From positions 40,223 through 104,222 of the forward strand of contig DATJJM010000053.1 in assembly GCA_035492535.1 (NCBI GenBank): a DNA stretch of 64,000 nt, given 5' to 3'. Below are positions 1 to 8,144 of the stretch, one piece after another. The notes under the pieces were generated by a model. The model made no database searches. It saw nothing but the letters and a program-made list of their open reading frames with translations, and was not told where the DNA came from. Both the position numbers and the translations under genes were made by a program. Origin of the DNA: JAMXLO01 sp035492535 (GTDB taxonomy: Bacteria; Pseudomonadota; Alphaproteobacteria; Acetobacterales; Acetobacteraceae). The number at the start of each line of letters is the position of its first letter. Positions within the stretch are counted from its first letter, which is position 1.

Positions 1-178
1 CCTGCGACCAGTCGGTGGCAGTTATTTCCACCTGGCCATTGCGGTCTGACAGCGTGCGCGTGCCGTGCGCGCGGCAGAAGCCGCAGGAGCAGGAGCGCAG
101 GGGCATCTGCTCGGGCGGGAGCGAAAGGTTGAGCGCGATGGTGATGTTGCCGCAGTGGCAGCCGCCGGTGTGAAGCAT
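1..178 (-). CDS. GFA-family (glutathione-dependent formaldehyde-activating-like) protein, partial
   Basis: The 3' part runs off the left edge, leaving only about 59 N-terminal residues. The start is the ATG at 178, with an in-frame TAG four codons upstream. The protein begins MLHTGGCHCG and continues with CSCGFC, the Cys-x-Cys plus Cys-x-x-Cys zinc-ligand pattern at the N terminus of the GFA fold (CENP-V/GFA family). Members bind zinc, and a few act on S-hydroxymethylglutathione, but most have no known substrate. The gene is divergent from the Rieske oxygenase at 245. The family call rests on the cysteine pattern alone. Confidence 0.75.
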   Translation of the reverse strand, partial: MLHTGGCHCGNITIALNLSLPPEQMPLRSCSCGFCRAHGTRTLSDRNGQVEITATDWSQ

Positions 179-244
179 GGGCCGATGCTAGGCGGTTGCG
201 GCAAGTGGGGCTAGCCTTGGGCGGCGATCGCGGAGGAAAAGGCG

Positions 245-1525
245 ATGCTGCGCAAGGAACAGAATGATCTGCTGACCCGCACCGGTGCGGGCACGCCGAT
301 GGGCGAGATGTTCCGGCGTTACTGGATTCCGGCACTGCTGGCGGAGGAACTGCCGGAGAATGACTGCGCGCCGGTGCGCGTGAGGCTGCTGTCCGAGAAG
401 CTGATTGCCTTTCGCGACAGCGAAGGGCGCTATGGGCTGATGGATGAGTTTTGCGCCCATCGCGGCGTCTCGCTGTGGTTCGGGCGGAATGAGGAATGCG
501 GCCTGCGCTGTGCGTATCATGGCTGGAAATACGACGTGACGGGGCAGTGCGTGGAGATCCCCTCGGAGCCGGATAAGAGCGGCTTCCGTGCGATGATCAA
601 GCTGCGTTCCTATCCGCTGGTGGCGCGGGGCGGCGTGCTCTGGACGTATATGGGGCCGCCAGAACATCTGCCGGGATTGCCGGAATTCGAGTTCGCCATG
701 GTGCCGGGCGAGCAGAGCTATACTTCTAAGCGGCTGCAATACTGCAACTGGCTGCAGGCGATGGAAGGCGGCATCGATTCATCGCATGTGTCGTGGCTGC
801 ATCGCGATGCGTTGCGGTCTGATCCGCTGATGGTTGGCTCGCGGGGCAATGACTACAACATGGGCGACGCGGCGCCGGTGTTTCAGGTGGTGGATCAGCC
901 GGCGGGGCTGTTCATCGGGGCCCGGCGGAATGCGGAGGACGGATATTACTGGCGCATCACGCCCTGGTGCATGCCGTCGTTCACGATGATCGCGCCGCGC
1001 GGCCATCATGCGGTGCATGGACATTTCTGGATTCCGATCGACGATGAGAATTGCTGGGCATGGAGCTTCGACTATCATCCAACGCGTGCGCTGACCGAGG
1101 TGGAGCTGCAAGCGATGCGCGATGGCAAGGGCATTCATACGCGCACCATTCCCGGCACGTTCATTCCGGTGGCAAATCGCGACAATGATTACCTGATGGA
1201 CCGCGCGGCGCAGAAAGCGCGGCGGACCTATAGCGGTGTCGAGGGGATCGCGATGCAGGATGCCTCGCTGCAGGAGAGCATGGGGCCGATCATGGATCGG
1301 TCTCGCGAGCATCTGGTGTCGACGGACAATGGGATCATCATGGCGCGGCAGCGGCTGATGCGCGCAGTGCGGGCGCTGGAGCAGGGCGAGCCGCCGCCCG
1401 GGATTGATCCGGCGACGCATCATGTCCGTTCCGCGGCCGTGGTGTTGCCGCGCGAGGCGGCGTTCATCGATGCGGCGCGGGATGCGCTGACGGCGCGCCG
1501 TGGCGTGCCGCCAACCTCTGTGTGA
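245..1525 (+). CDS. Rieske 2Fe-2S ring-hydroxylating oxygenase, alpha subunit (phthalate 4,5-dioxygenase-like)
   Basis: This is the 426-residue catalytic subunit of a Rieske non-heme iron oxygenase, which would hydroxylate or demethylate an aromatic substrate with electrons from a separate reductase. The Rieske cluster ligands are C70-x-H72 and C89-x2-H92. The mononuclear iron site follows the usual D-x2-H-x4-H spacing at D178, H181 and H186. Length and motif spacing fit the phthalate 4,5-dioxygenase/LigX-like branch. GGAGG lies just before the ATG. No reductase or ferredoxin gene is adjacent, so electrons must come from elsewhere. Eleven bases downstream begin two Lin0512 genes, then a hydrolase, which suggests a catabolic operon. 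The substrate is unknown. Confidence 0.9.
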   Translation: MLRKEQNDLLTRTGAGTPMGEMFRRYWIPALLAEELPENDCAPVRVRLLSEKLIAFRDSEGRYGLMDEFCAHRGVSLWFGRNEECGLRCAYHGWKYDVTGQCVEIPSEPDKSGFRAMIKLRSYPLVARGGVLWTYMGPPEHLPGLPEFEFAMVPGEQSYTSKRLQYCNWLQAMEGGIDSSHVSWLHRDALRSDPLMVGSRGNDYNMGDAAPVFQVVDQPAGLFIGARRNAEDGYYWRITPWCMPSFTMIAPRGHHAVHGHFWIPIDDENCWAWSFDYHPTRALTEVELQAMRDGKGIHTRTIPGTFIPVANRDNDYLMDRAAQKARRTYSGVEGIAMQDASLQESMGPIMDRSREHLVSTDNGIIMARQRLMRAVRALEQGEPPPGIDPATHHVRSAAVVLPREAAFIDAARDALTARRGVPPTSV

Positions 1526-1535
1526 AGGAGTCATT

Positions 1536-1874
1536 ATGGCCTGGAAACGCATGGTGCTGGAGATCGGAATGGGCACCGATATTCGTGGCGCCGACTACAC
1601 GAAGGCGGCGGTGCGGGCGTTGCGCGACGCACTTTGGCACAACTCGCTGAGTATCGCCGATGCGGTCGGTCTGGATGTGGACTCGATGCGCGTTGAGGTG
1701 ACGATCGGAGTGCCGAAGCCGGAGTTGGTGGACAAGGCGCAGGTGCTGGCGATCCTGCCGCATGGCACCGGGACGGTGAACGTGGTCGAGGGTGGGCTGG
1801 AGATCCCCAATGATGCCGGGACGAACTCCACAGTGCTTGCTCACGCCGCCGCCGTCGTGCGGCTGGATGTTTGA
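1536..1874 (+). CDS. Lin0512 family protein, first tandem copy
   Basis: This is a small protein of 112 residues with the hallmarks of the uncharacterised Lin0512 family: an N-terminal strand, GADYTKAAVRA, a central VEVTIGVP strand, LPHGT and a late GGL turn. The start is the ATG at 1536 because AAGGAG lies seven bases before it; an upstream ATG would overlap the oxygenase. It is followed after 12 bases by a paralogue about half identical by eye. No catalytic residue is established for the family, as far as I know. Its position behind a Rieske oxygenase suggests a role in processing the ring-hydroxylation product, which is inference. Confidence 0.8.
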   Translation: MAWKRMVLEIGMGTDIRGADYTKAAVRALRDALWHNSLSIADAVGLDVDSMRVEVTIGVPKPELVDKAQVLAILPHGTGTVNVVEGGLEIPNDAGTNSTVLAHAAAVVRLDV

Positions 1875-1886
1875 AGGGGGCAGGTC

Positions 1887-2240
1887 GTGGCGAAACGGAT
1901 CATCCTTGAAATGGGCAGTGGCAATGACCTGCATGGCGGGGACTACACCAAGGCCGCGCTGCGGGCGGTGCAGGACGCGCTGCATCATAGTTCGCTCAGC
2001 TTTATCCGGACGTTCGGGCTGGATTCTCGCACGATGCAGGTGGAGGTGACGATCGGGGTGCAGCAGCCTGCCAAGGTGGATGTGGAGAAGGTGAAGGCCT
2101 CGCTGCCGCATGGGACGGTGACGGTGAAGGTGGTTAAGGGCGGGCTGGATGTGCCCGATGAAACGTCCAGCGATATCGCGGTGATTGCCAGTGCGGCAGT
2201 TGCGGTCCGGATGGAACTGCCGCAGGCTGGCAAGGCGTAG
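1887..2240 (+). CDS. Lin0512 family protein, second tandem copy
   Basis: The protein has 117 residues and starts at GTG 1887, preceded by AAGGGGG. It shares with the upstream copy the GGDYTKAALRA helix, the VEVTIGV strand, the LPHGT motif and the GGL turn, but differs at the exposed ends and has a short C-terminal extension. Two diverged copies in tandem suggest a hetero-oligomer or two related substrates. The next gene follows within about 40 bases. Function is unknown. Confidence 0.8.
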   Translation: MAKRIILEMGSGNDLHGGDYTKAALRAVQDALHHSSLSFIRTFGLDSRTMQVEVTIGVQQPAKVDVEKVKASLPHGTVTVKVVKGGLDVPDETSSDIAVIASAAVAVRMELPQAGKA

Positions 2241-2281
2241 ATGGCCGGGTCAAGCCCGGCCACAAGGTGGGAGAAAGTCCA

Positions 2282-3136
2282 ATGTCGAGCTACGAATATA
2301 CGACGCAGGATGTTGAATATCTTCGCCATGGTGATCGGAAGTTCATGGCGCGGCTGTTCAAGCCACACGGCAAGGGGCCGTTCCCGGCGATTGTGGAAGT
2401 GCATGGGGGCGCGTGGTGCAACGGCGACCTGAACGAGTGCCAGATCTACGGTGAAGGTTTTGCACGCGCCGGATTGGCGGTGGTGGCAATCGATTTCCGC
2501 CATGCGGGCGACGGGTATCCGACGTCGCTGGCAGATATCAACTATGCGATCCGGTGGACGAAGGCGAACGCATCGGAGCTGAATTCGCGAGCCGATCTGA
2601 TCGGGATCGCGGGGCAGTCGAGCGGCGGGCACCTGGCGATGCTGTCGGCGATGCGGCCGAATGATCCTCGGTATGCGTCGATTGCGTTGCCGTCATCGGC
2701 GCCGGCGGTGGATGCGACGGTGCGGGCCGTGGCGATGCTGTGGCCGGTGATCAATCCGCTGTCTCGCTATCGGCATGCGCTGCGCGCGCGGGATTCGGCG
2801 AACCCGCCGGCCTGGGTAGGCAACATCCCGTCGCGGCATGATCTGTATTGGAAGACCGAGGCCAACATGGCCGAGGGCAATCCGGTGCTGATGCTGGAGA
2901 AGGGCGAGAAGGTGGTGACGCCGCCAGCGATCTGGATCCAGGGGCAGCCGGATATCGTGCATGACTATCGCGATCCGGATGCGCCGGTTGAGGGGAACGA
3001 GCCGCAGCGGTTCGTTACGGGCTACCGGAAGGCGGGTGGCGAGATCGACCTGCTGTACATTGACTATGCCAAGCGGCAGGGCGCGGGCTCGTTCGAGCCG
3101 GCGGCGGCGTTCTTCCATCGGTTCATCAAGGCCTGA
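2282..3136 (+). CDS. Alpha/beta hydrolase (esterase/lipase, HSL or BD-FAE type)
   Basis: This cytoplasmic alpha/beta hydrolase has 284 residues and no signal peptide. The oxyanion-hole motif HGGAW is at residues 41-45 and the nucleophile elbow GQSSGG at 111-116, with S113 as the likely catalytic serine. An Asp-rich loop near the C terminus could supply the acid, but a conserved catalytic His was not obvious to me. The ATG at 2282 was chosen because GGGAGAAAG sits at the right distance; an in-frame GTG lies at 2267. It is the fourth gene of the oxygenase/Lin0512 run and could hydrolyse an ester, lactone or amide intermediate. Confidence 0.85.
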   Translation: MSSYEYTTQDVEYLRHGDRKFMARLFKPHGKGPFPAIVEVHGGAWCNGDLNECQIYGEGFARAGLAVVAIDFRHAGDGYPTSLADINYAIRWTKANASELNSRADLIGIAGQSSGGHLAMLSAMRPNDPRYASIALPSSAPAVDATVRAVAMLWPVINPLSRYRHALRARDSANPPAWVGNIPSRHDLYWKTEANMAEGNPVLMLEKGEKVVTPPAIWIQGQPDIVHDYRDPDAPVEGNEPQRFVTGYRKAGGEIDLLYIDYAKRQGAGSFEPAAAFFHRFIKA

Positions 3137-3197
3137 GTGGCGTTGCGGGCGCAGCGGGGCCGGGATTGCCTCGCTGCGTTCGCAATGACACGGGCGA

Positions 3198-3908
3198 TCA
3201 GGCTGCCGGCAGTTCGGCCAGCAGCCGGCCCAGCGCGGGCAACGGATCACGCGCACCCATGATGTGCATCATCGACCACAGCGCCGCGCCGTTGGTGGTG
3301 ATGACCGGCTTGCCGAACTCCTGTTCCCATGCGGGCACGAACGACATGGTTGGGAAATTGCCGCCGGGGACGACGAAACAGTCGATCTCGGGGCGGTTGA
3401 TGCGGGCGAAGGCGTCGCGCGCGTTCTCGGGGCCGAGCTTGCCGATCATGTAGGAGTCGGTGGCGGCGAAGCCTTCCAGCGCGACCACCGAGAGGGTGAA
3501 CTTGCTTTCGTAGTAGTGCTTGGCGCGTTCGATCACCTGCTGGGAGTACGGTGAGACGATGGCGATGCGCTTGGCGCCGAGAGCGCGGACTGCCTGGCCG
3601 ACCGCTTGCGCGGAGGTGATTGCGGGGACCTTGGCGGCGGCGGTGATGCGGCGGGTGGTGGTGGCGTCGTAGTCGTCGGCGAAGAGGCTGGCGGACGTCT
3701 GGGCGAGGCTGATGACCTCGACGCGCGCGGTGGCGAGGAGACGCGACTGATAGTCGATGTCCTCGTCCTTGCTGGGAGCGAACGGGCCGTTGCCGCTGGT
3801 GAGCAGGCGGCCGACATGGAACTGCAATGAAGGCGGCAGCAGGTGGCTGTATTCGATCTCTACTGTGGTGTTGGTGGAGGGGATGAGGACGCCGAAGTGA
3901 TGATCCAT
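3198..3908 (-). CDS. Asp/Glu racemase-fold protein (maleate isomerase/arylmalonate decarboxylase-like) without catalytic cysteines
   Basis: The 236-residue protein opens with GVLIPSTNTTVE, the substrate-binding loop typical of maleate cis-trans isomerases and arylmalonate decarboxylases. Those enzymes use one or two active-site cysteines. At the first cysteine position this protein reads LAQTSAS (Q70), and at the second VPGGNF (182-184). The only cysteine in the whole chain is C177, in the strand before the second site. It may be a non-isomerising relative, a binding protein, or an enzyme with different chemistry. It converges on the hydrolase gene and probably belongs to the same pathway. 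Confidence 0.8.
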   Translation of the reverse strand: MDHHFGVLIPSTNTTVEIEYSHLLPPSLQFHVGRLLTSGNGPFAPSKDEDIDYQSRLLATARVEVISLAQTSASLFADDYDATTTRRITAAAKVPAITSAQAVGQAVRALGAKRIAIVSPYSQQVIERAKHYYESKFTLSVVALEGFAATDSYMIGKLGPENARDAFARINRPEIDCFVVPGGNFPTMSFVPAWEQEFGKPVITTNGAALWSMMHIMGARDPLPALGRLLAELPAA

Positions 3909-3909
3909 G

Positions 3910-4479
3910 TTATTTCTCCCTTATTTCCTGGGCGAGCCGATCGTACCAGTGGGTCTGATCAGCCGGGGTGAAGTGGGCGTTGGCGCCGCTTGGGTTGGGG
4001 ACGACGTAGCAGCGGGTGGTGCCAATGTGGATTGGTTGCAGGCCCAGGGTTGCGTCGGGCGATGTGGGGGCGAGCGCCCGCTGGACGTGGCGGTAGCCGG
4101 TCATGCCGTGGAAGCAGGCGATGGCCGGACGGTATTGGGCGAGCTTGGCGGCGAGGATGGCGACGCCTTCGGCCAGTTCGTTGGGGGCGAGGTCACCGGC
4201 ACGGGCGGTCGCGCGCTTGCACAGGTCGGTGAAGCCGAAGCCGTGGCAGGGCAGAGACCGGTCGTGCTCCGGATTGAGTGTATCTACGCGGAGCGCATGG
4301 CGTGCCTGGGCACTGAGCGTGGAGCGCGAGAAGCAGGGCCAGAAGCGGTTGCTGCGCCGCGCGAAGTAGTGGCCTTGGGCGACCGAGTACAGCGACGGGT
4401 TGATGCCGACGAACACGACCCGGAGGCTGTGCCGCAGCAGGTCGGGCAGCGTGTCGGCTGGTGATGCTCTCGACCCCAC
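3910..4479 (-). CDS. mug: G/U(T) mismatch-specific DNA glycosylase (MUG/TDG family)
   Basis: This base-excision repair enzyme of 189 residues would remove uracil or thymine mispaired with guanine, along with ethenocytosine. The MUG signature GINPSLYS, followed by HYFARRSNRFW, forms the catalytic and base-binding wall, and NPSGANAHFT near the C terminus is the second conserved motif. The GTG at 4479 has AGGA eight bases upstream; a TTG at 4506 would add nine residues and cannot be excluded. The stop lies one base before the racemase-fold gene start, so the two are cotranscribed, though no functional link is evident. It is divergent from the flavin monooxygenase at 4524. Confidence 0.85.
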   Translation of the reverse strand: MGSRASPADTLPDLLRHSLRVVFVGINPSLYSVAQGHYFARRSNRFWPCFSRSTLSAQARHALRVDTLNPEHDRSLPCHGFGFTDLCKRATARAGDLAPNELAEGVAILAAKLAQYRPAIACFHGMTGYRHVQRALAPTSPDATLGLQPIHIGTTRCYVVPNPSGANAHFTPADQTHWYDRLAQEIREK

Positions 4480-4523
4480 GGGCGCATCCTGACACACTTT
4501 GGGCAAAGACGCAGGAGACGGCC

Positions 4524-5657
4524 ATGAAGGTTGGCGTATCGCTGAGTATCCTGGCGCAGGCAGGGCGTTCGGATGTCGCGGTGTACAAGGAGCATCTGGA
4601 ACTCGGCGACCTGGCGGAGCCGCTGGGATTCGATTCCATCTTTGCGCTGGAGCACCATTTCACCGGCTATTCGATGTCGCCGGCGCCGGTGCAGTTGCTG
4701 AGCTACTTCGCGGGGCGGACGAAGCGGGTGCAGCTGGGCACGGCGGTGATCGTGCTGCCGTGGCATGATCCGATCCGCGTTGCGGAGAGCATCGCGCTGC
4801 TCGATGTGCTGTGCGGCGGGCGCTGCCTGTTCGGGTTCGGTCGTGGCGCTGCGAGCGTGGAATATGCCGGGTTCCGGATTCCGATGGAGGAAGCGCGGCC
4901 TCGGTTCGTCGAGGCGGCGCAGTTGATCCGGCTGGCGCTCAGCCAGCGGGAGTTCGAGTGGCAGGGCGAGTACTATCAGATCCCTCGGACCTCGATCCGG
5001 CCGCAGCCGGTTTCGCATCCAGAGCGGCGGTTTTTCGTGTCCTCGGTGACGCCGGAGTCAGCGGAGATCATGGCGAAGCTCGGGTTCGGCATGATGGTGA
5101 TCATGCAGAACGAATGGCCGAAGGCGGCGGAGGATATCGAGCGGTTCCGCTCGATTGCCGGCGCGGTGGGACATGTGCCGCCGCCACCAATCATCCTGAC
5201 CAACGTCTCCTGCGCGGAAAGTAGGGATGAGGCCCATGAGAGGGCGATGCGCTATCTGGGCGCCAAGTGGGATTCGATCGACAATCACTACCATTTTTCC
5301 GATGGGCACCTGGCGACGGTGAAGGGCTATGAGGCGTACGGGAAGATGACGAAGACGTATGCCAAGATGAAGGAAGAGGCAGCGCGGCAGAAGGCGACGG
5401 AGTTCTACGTGAAGATACAGATCGTGGGGACGCCGGATGACTGCATCCAGCAGATCGCCGAACTGCGGGCACTGACGGGGACGGACCACGTCATCGCCGA
5501 TTTCTCCTATGGCGGCATGCCGCACGAGGATGGCGAACTCAACATGCGATTGTTCGCTGATCGGGTGGTGCCGGTGCTGCAACGCGATGCGGCGTTCGCT
5601 GGCGTGCCGCAGCGGCGTGTGAGTGCCGGGCAGGAGGATGTGTTCGCGCCGGCGTGA
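4524..5657 (+). CDS. LLM-class flavin-dependent oxidoreductase (luciferase-like monooxygenase)
   Basis: The protein has 377 residues and the luciferase-like TIM-barrel pattern. The N terminus is MKVGVSLSI, followed by EHHFTGYSMSP with the conserved His-rich loop, then LGTAVIVLPWHDP, and GRCLFGFGRGA as the flavin-phosphate loop. Members use reduced FMN or F420 from a separate reductase to oxygenate organic substrates. The ATG at 4524 has CAGGAGA upstream; an in-frame ATG at 4461 lacks a good site and overlaps the divergent gene. Neighbouring oxygenase and hydrolase genes suggest a catabolic role. The substrate cannot be read from sequence. Confidence 0.85.
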   Translation: MKVGVSLSILAQAGRSDVAVYKEHLELGDLAEPLGFDSIFALEHHFTGYSMSPAPVQLLSYFAGRTKRVQLGTAVIVLPWHDPIRVAESIALLDVLCGGRCLFGFGRGAASVEYAGFRIPMEEARPRFVEAAQLIRLALSQREFEWQGEYYQIPRTSIRPQPVSHPERRFFVSSVTPESAEIMAKLGFGMMVIMQNEWPKAAEDIERFRSIAGAVGHVPPPPIILTNVSCAESRDEAHERAMRYLGAKWDSIDNHYHFSDGHLATVKGYEAYGKMTKTYAKMKEEAARQKATEFYVKIQIVGTPDDCIQQIAELRALTGTDHVIADFSYGGMPHEDGELNMRLFADRVVPVLQRDAAFAGVPQRRVSAGQEDVFAPA

Positions 5658-5660
5658 AGT

Positions 5661-6749
5661 TCAGGCCCGGGTGGATGCGTCGGAGATGAAGCGAGCATCA
5701 AATGGATCGAGTAGTCGCAGCAGGTCGCGGAACCAAGGGTGCAGTAGCATGCTGAGTGGCGGTGCGACCAAGGTGATTTCGGGGCCTTCGCCGAAACTGC
5801 AGTAACGGTTCAGCATGATGCCGTGCGAGCTGACGATGGTCGCTTGAAGGTTGAGCAATTCCCATGCGTTCAGCGCCGGTGCGGGGCAATGCACGACCTC
5901 GTGTGGCATGAATGTAAAAACCCCATAACCGACGCTTACCGCGTAGGCGTGAGCATCGCCTCTCATCACGAAGATCGGGCTGGCCGAACTCAGGTTGTCG
6001 ACGGCGACGAATTTTTGCTGCACCGGATCGTAGGCCAGCGTGCCTCCAGCCACAGCGGCTATGCGGAGATCGGCCATGGTGAGGCGCTCGAGGCTCTGCC
6101 GATAGGTGCCCGGCTCGGCACCCGTCGCGTCCACGTCTTTATAGGCGACAATGGATGTGGCGAGCGCAGGGAAGGCACGCGACACAGATTGCAGGATGTC
6201 GATCAGGGCAGGATCGAGGCGGTGCACGGCGTCAGAAAACTCACAACCGGGATAACCGAAGCCAGCGCCTATGAGTTTGTAACCACGCCGGCTGAATTCG
6301 TCGCGGGAGATGTAGCTGTGGTGAGCCTCGTACTCATTGCGACCAGTGAGGGTGTCGCCGCCGGGGCGGAAGTCCGGAAAGTTGGGGGTGGAGAGTATCA
6401 CGCGCTGGCTTGCGGCGGCTTCCAACACGGCAAACGCGCGATCCACGTCCTCGGGTTGTAAATGTTCGATCACTTCGCAGGCCAGCACGGTATCCCATTT
6501 GCCATCGAGCGGTGCGGGCAACAGGTGATGCCAGACCTTGTGGTAAGTGCCTTGACCCGCACAGAACTCAACATTGGGAGCAAAGGCGTCGATGCCATCG
6601 ACCTGGGGCGGCGTGTGAATGCCTGCCTCCCATGAATTGGAGCGGATGAGGTTGCCCCAGCGTCCGTAGCCACAGCCGACGTCCAGCACCGATCCGCCGC
6701 GCAGCAGGTTGATGACGATTGGGTCGAGGAAGGTGGGAGAGGAGCTCAT
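5661..6749 (-). CDS. Class I SAM-dependent methyltransferase with an extra C-terminal domain
   Basis: The protein has 362 residues. The SAM-binding motif VLDVGCGYGRW is near the N terminus, followed by the acidic strand VDGIDAF, motif WDTVLACEVIEHL and ILSTPNFPD, the usual Rossmann methyltransferase order. The methyltransferase domain covers about the first 200 residues. The remaining 150 residues match no family I recognise. The ATG at 6749 was chosen over a GTG at 6767; neither has a strong ribosome site. It converges with the flavin monooxygenase with a three-base gap. The acceptor substrate is unknown; glycan or lipid methylation is possible. Confidence 0.8.
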   Translation of the reverse strand: MSSSPTFLDPIVINLLRGGSVLDVGCGYGRWGNLIRSNSWEAGIHTPPQVDGIDAFAPNVEFCAGQGTYHKVWHHLLPAPLDGKWDTVLACEVIEHLQPEDVDRAFAVLEAAASQRVILSTPNFPDFRPGGDTLTGRNEYEAHHSYISRDEFSRRGYKLIGAGFGYPGCEFSDAVHRLDPALIDILQSVSRAFPALATSIVAYKDVDATGAEPGTYRQSLERLTMADLRIAAVAGGTLAYDPVQQKFVAVDNLSSASPIFVMRGDAHAYAVSVGYGVFTFMPHEVVHCPAPALNAWELLNLQATIVSSHGIMLNRYCSFGEGPEITLVAPPLSMLLHPWFRDLLRLLDPFDARFISDASTRA

Positions 6750-6996
6750 GTCACCGTGCCGCTTCACTGTGATGCTGTGAAATTAGCCTATGACGCCGAC
6801 ATTGAGCAGCCCGCCTCACGCGTGCAGGTTCTGTTGCCGCGTCTCGGCCGGAGACGCAGACAATCGCGCCGTGATGTGTCATCATCCACAGGCGCCTTGA
6901 CCATGTTGCGCGTTCCTCATTGGAACCGTGACGTGGGAGATGGATAACTCGATAGGGATGCTGTAAGCCAGCGTGGTTCGGCGTCGAGGGGGAACA

Positions 6997-7359
6997 ATGA
7001 AGGGTCAACTTCTCTGGCTTCTGCCACTGGCTGGTATCTGCCTCTCCTTGCCAGCGCAGGCGCAGATCAGTCCATTTCGCGGCAGCAAAGGGACGCCATT
7101 GAACAACGCTGATATCACCGCACTTACCGATGCCACCAATCGTCTGCTTGATCGGCCACAGCTGGTGACCGGCGGCACTGAGCCGTGGAGCAATCCGCAA
7201 TCGGGCGCGAGCGGTACATTAACGGCCGGCAATCCGCTGAAACGTCATGGACTGAGTTGTCGCTCCGTGCAGTATCTGCTGATCTTTCCTCCGCCTAACC
7301 CCCAACGCAACCGCACATTGGTGTGGTGCAAGACAAAAAATGGCTGGAAGATTGGCTGA
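6997..7359 (+). CDS. Small exported protein with surface-antigen-like C terminus
   Basis: The protein has 120 residues and starts at ATG 6997, preceded by GAGGGGG. Residues 1-22 are a Sec signal peptide (hydrophobic LLWLLPLAGICLSLPAQA). The mature part has a Gly/Ser/Thr stretch, then a block with two cysteines, CRSVQY and VWCKTKNGW. This resembles the C-terminal half of 17-kDa surface-antigen-type domains, in which two cysteines bracket a beta hairpin. The resemblance is weak and by eye only. The gene stands alone. Confidence 0.6.
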   Translation: MKGQLLWLLPLAGICLSLPAQAQISPFRGSKGTPLNNADITALTDATNRLLDRPQLVTGGTEPWSNPQSGASGTLTAGNPLKRHGLSCRSVQYLLIFPPPNPQRNRTLVWCKTKNGWKIG

Positions 7360-7516
7360 ACCTTCGGTTCGAGATTCAGCCCTGATAGTCGGAATCGACA
7401 CGAACCTAGTCCGGCAAGGACACCTGATCGGCGGCGGCATTGCGTCCTCCTGTTCGTCAGGATGGTTGCGCGACAAGGCGGACACAAGCTGAATTCGTGA
7501 TGCGAAGGCCGCGGTT

Positions 7517-8077
7517 TCAGTTCTTCAGCAACCGCGACACCCAATCGGACACAGCATCGCCGCTGCTCATGCCGGGTTCCACAAGGCCGTCAATCATAAA
7601 GGTTGGCGACACGTGGATGCCGTTCTGGCGAGCGTATTTGCAGTGCCATTTGACCTCGCGGTCAAGGTCGGGGATCGCGAACGCGGCGGCGAGCTCAATG
7701 CCGCTGTAGTTTTCGATGCGGGCGATGATGTCGTTGGGCGTGGCGTCCATATTGGGGCCACGGCAGTGGCGTTCGAATTCGAATTCCTCGCGATGTGCGG
7801 CGACGGCGGCCATGACGGACTTTGCCGCTTCCTTGCCGCCCTGGAGCGTGGAGGCGGCGAGGATGCAGCGCACAATCACGCCGGAATACATGTGCCAGGG
7901 CTGCGACTGGAGGCGAATTTTCAAGGTGATGCGATCCTCGCCGGCTTGCGCGAGCAGCTCATCGACCTTTCCGAAGGCGCGTGCAGAAAACGGACAGGTG
8001 GGTTCGAGAAAGATCTCGAATATGCGTTGGCCTTGACCCCAGACGAGAGGATCAGCGTGCCAAGTGGTCTGGGTCAT
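7517..8077 (-). CDS. DsbA-family thioredoxin-fold protein with a CPFS site
   Basis: The protein has 186 residues and no signal peptide. An N-terminal strand leads to EPTCPFSARAF, the thioredoxin-fold active-site position, here with one cysteine (C28) and serine in place of the second. HVSPTFMIDG near the C terminus carries the cis-proline, and an all-alpha insertion separates the two, as in DsbA. A single cysteine suggests a glutathione-dependent or isomerase-like role rather than dithiol oxidation. The lack of an export signal also argues against a periplasmic oxidase. It is divergent from the VOC gene. Confidence 0.75.
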   Translation of the reverse strand: MTQTTWHADPLVWGQGQRIFEIFLEPTCPFSARAFGKVDELLAQAGEDRITLKIRLQSQPWHMYSGVIVRCILAASTLQGGKEAAKSVMAAVAAHREEFEFERHCRGPNMDATPNDIIARIENYSGIELAAAFAIPDLDREVKWHCKYARQNGIHVSPTFMIDGLVEPGMSSGDAVSDWVSRLLKN

Positions 8078-8144
8078 CTGGGCTTTCCTATCGGGCCAGT
8101 TCGGGGCAGAGTTGCGTCAGCTTTCTTGGAGGAGGAGGAGCCGT

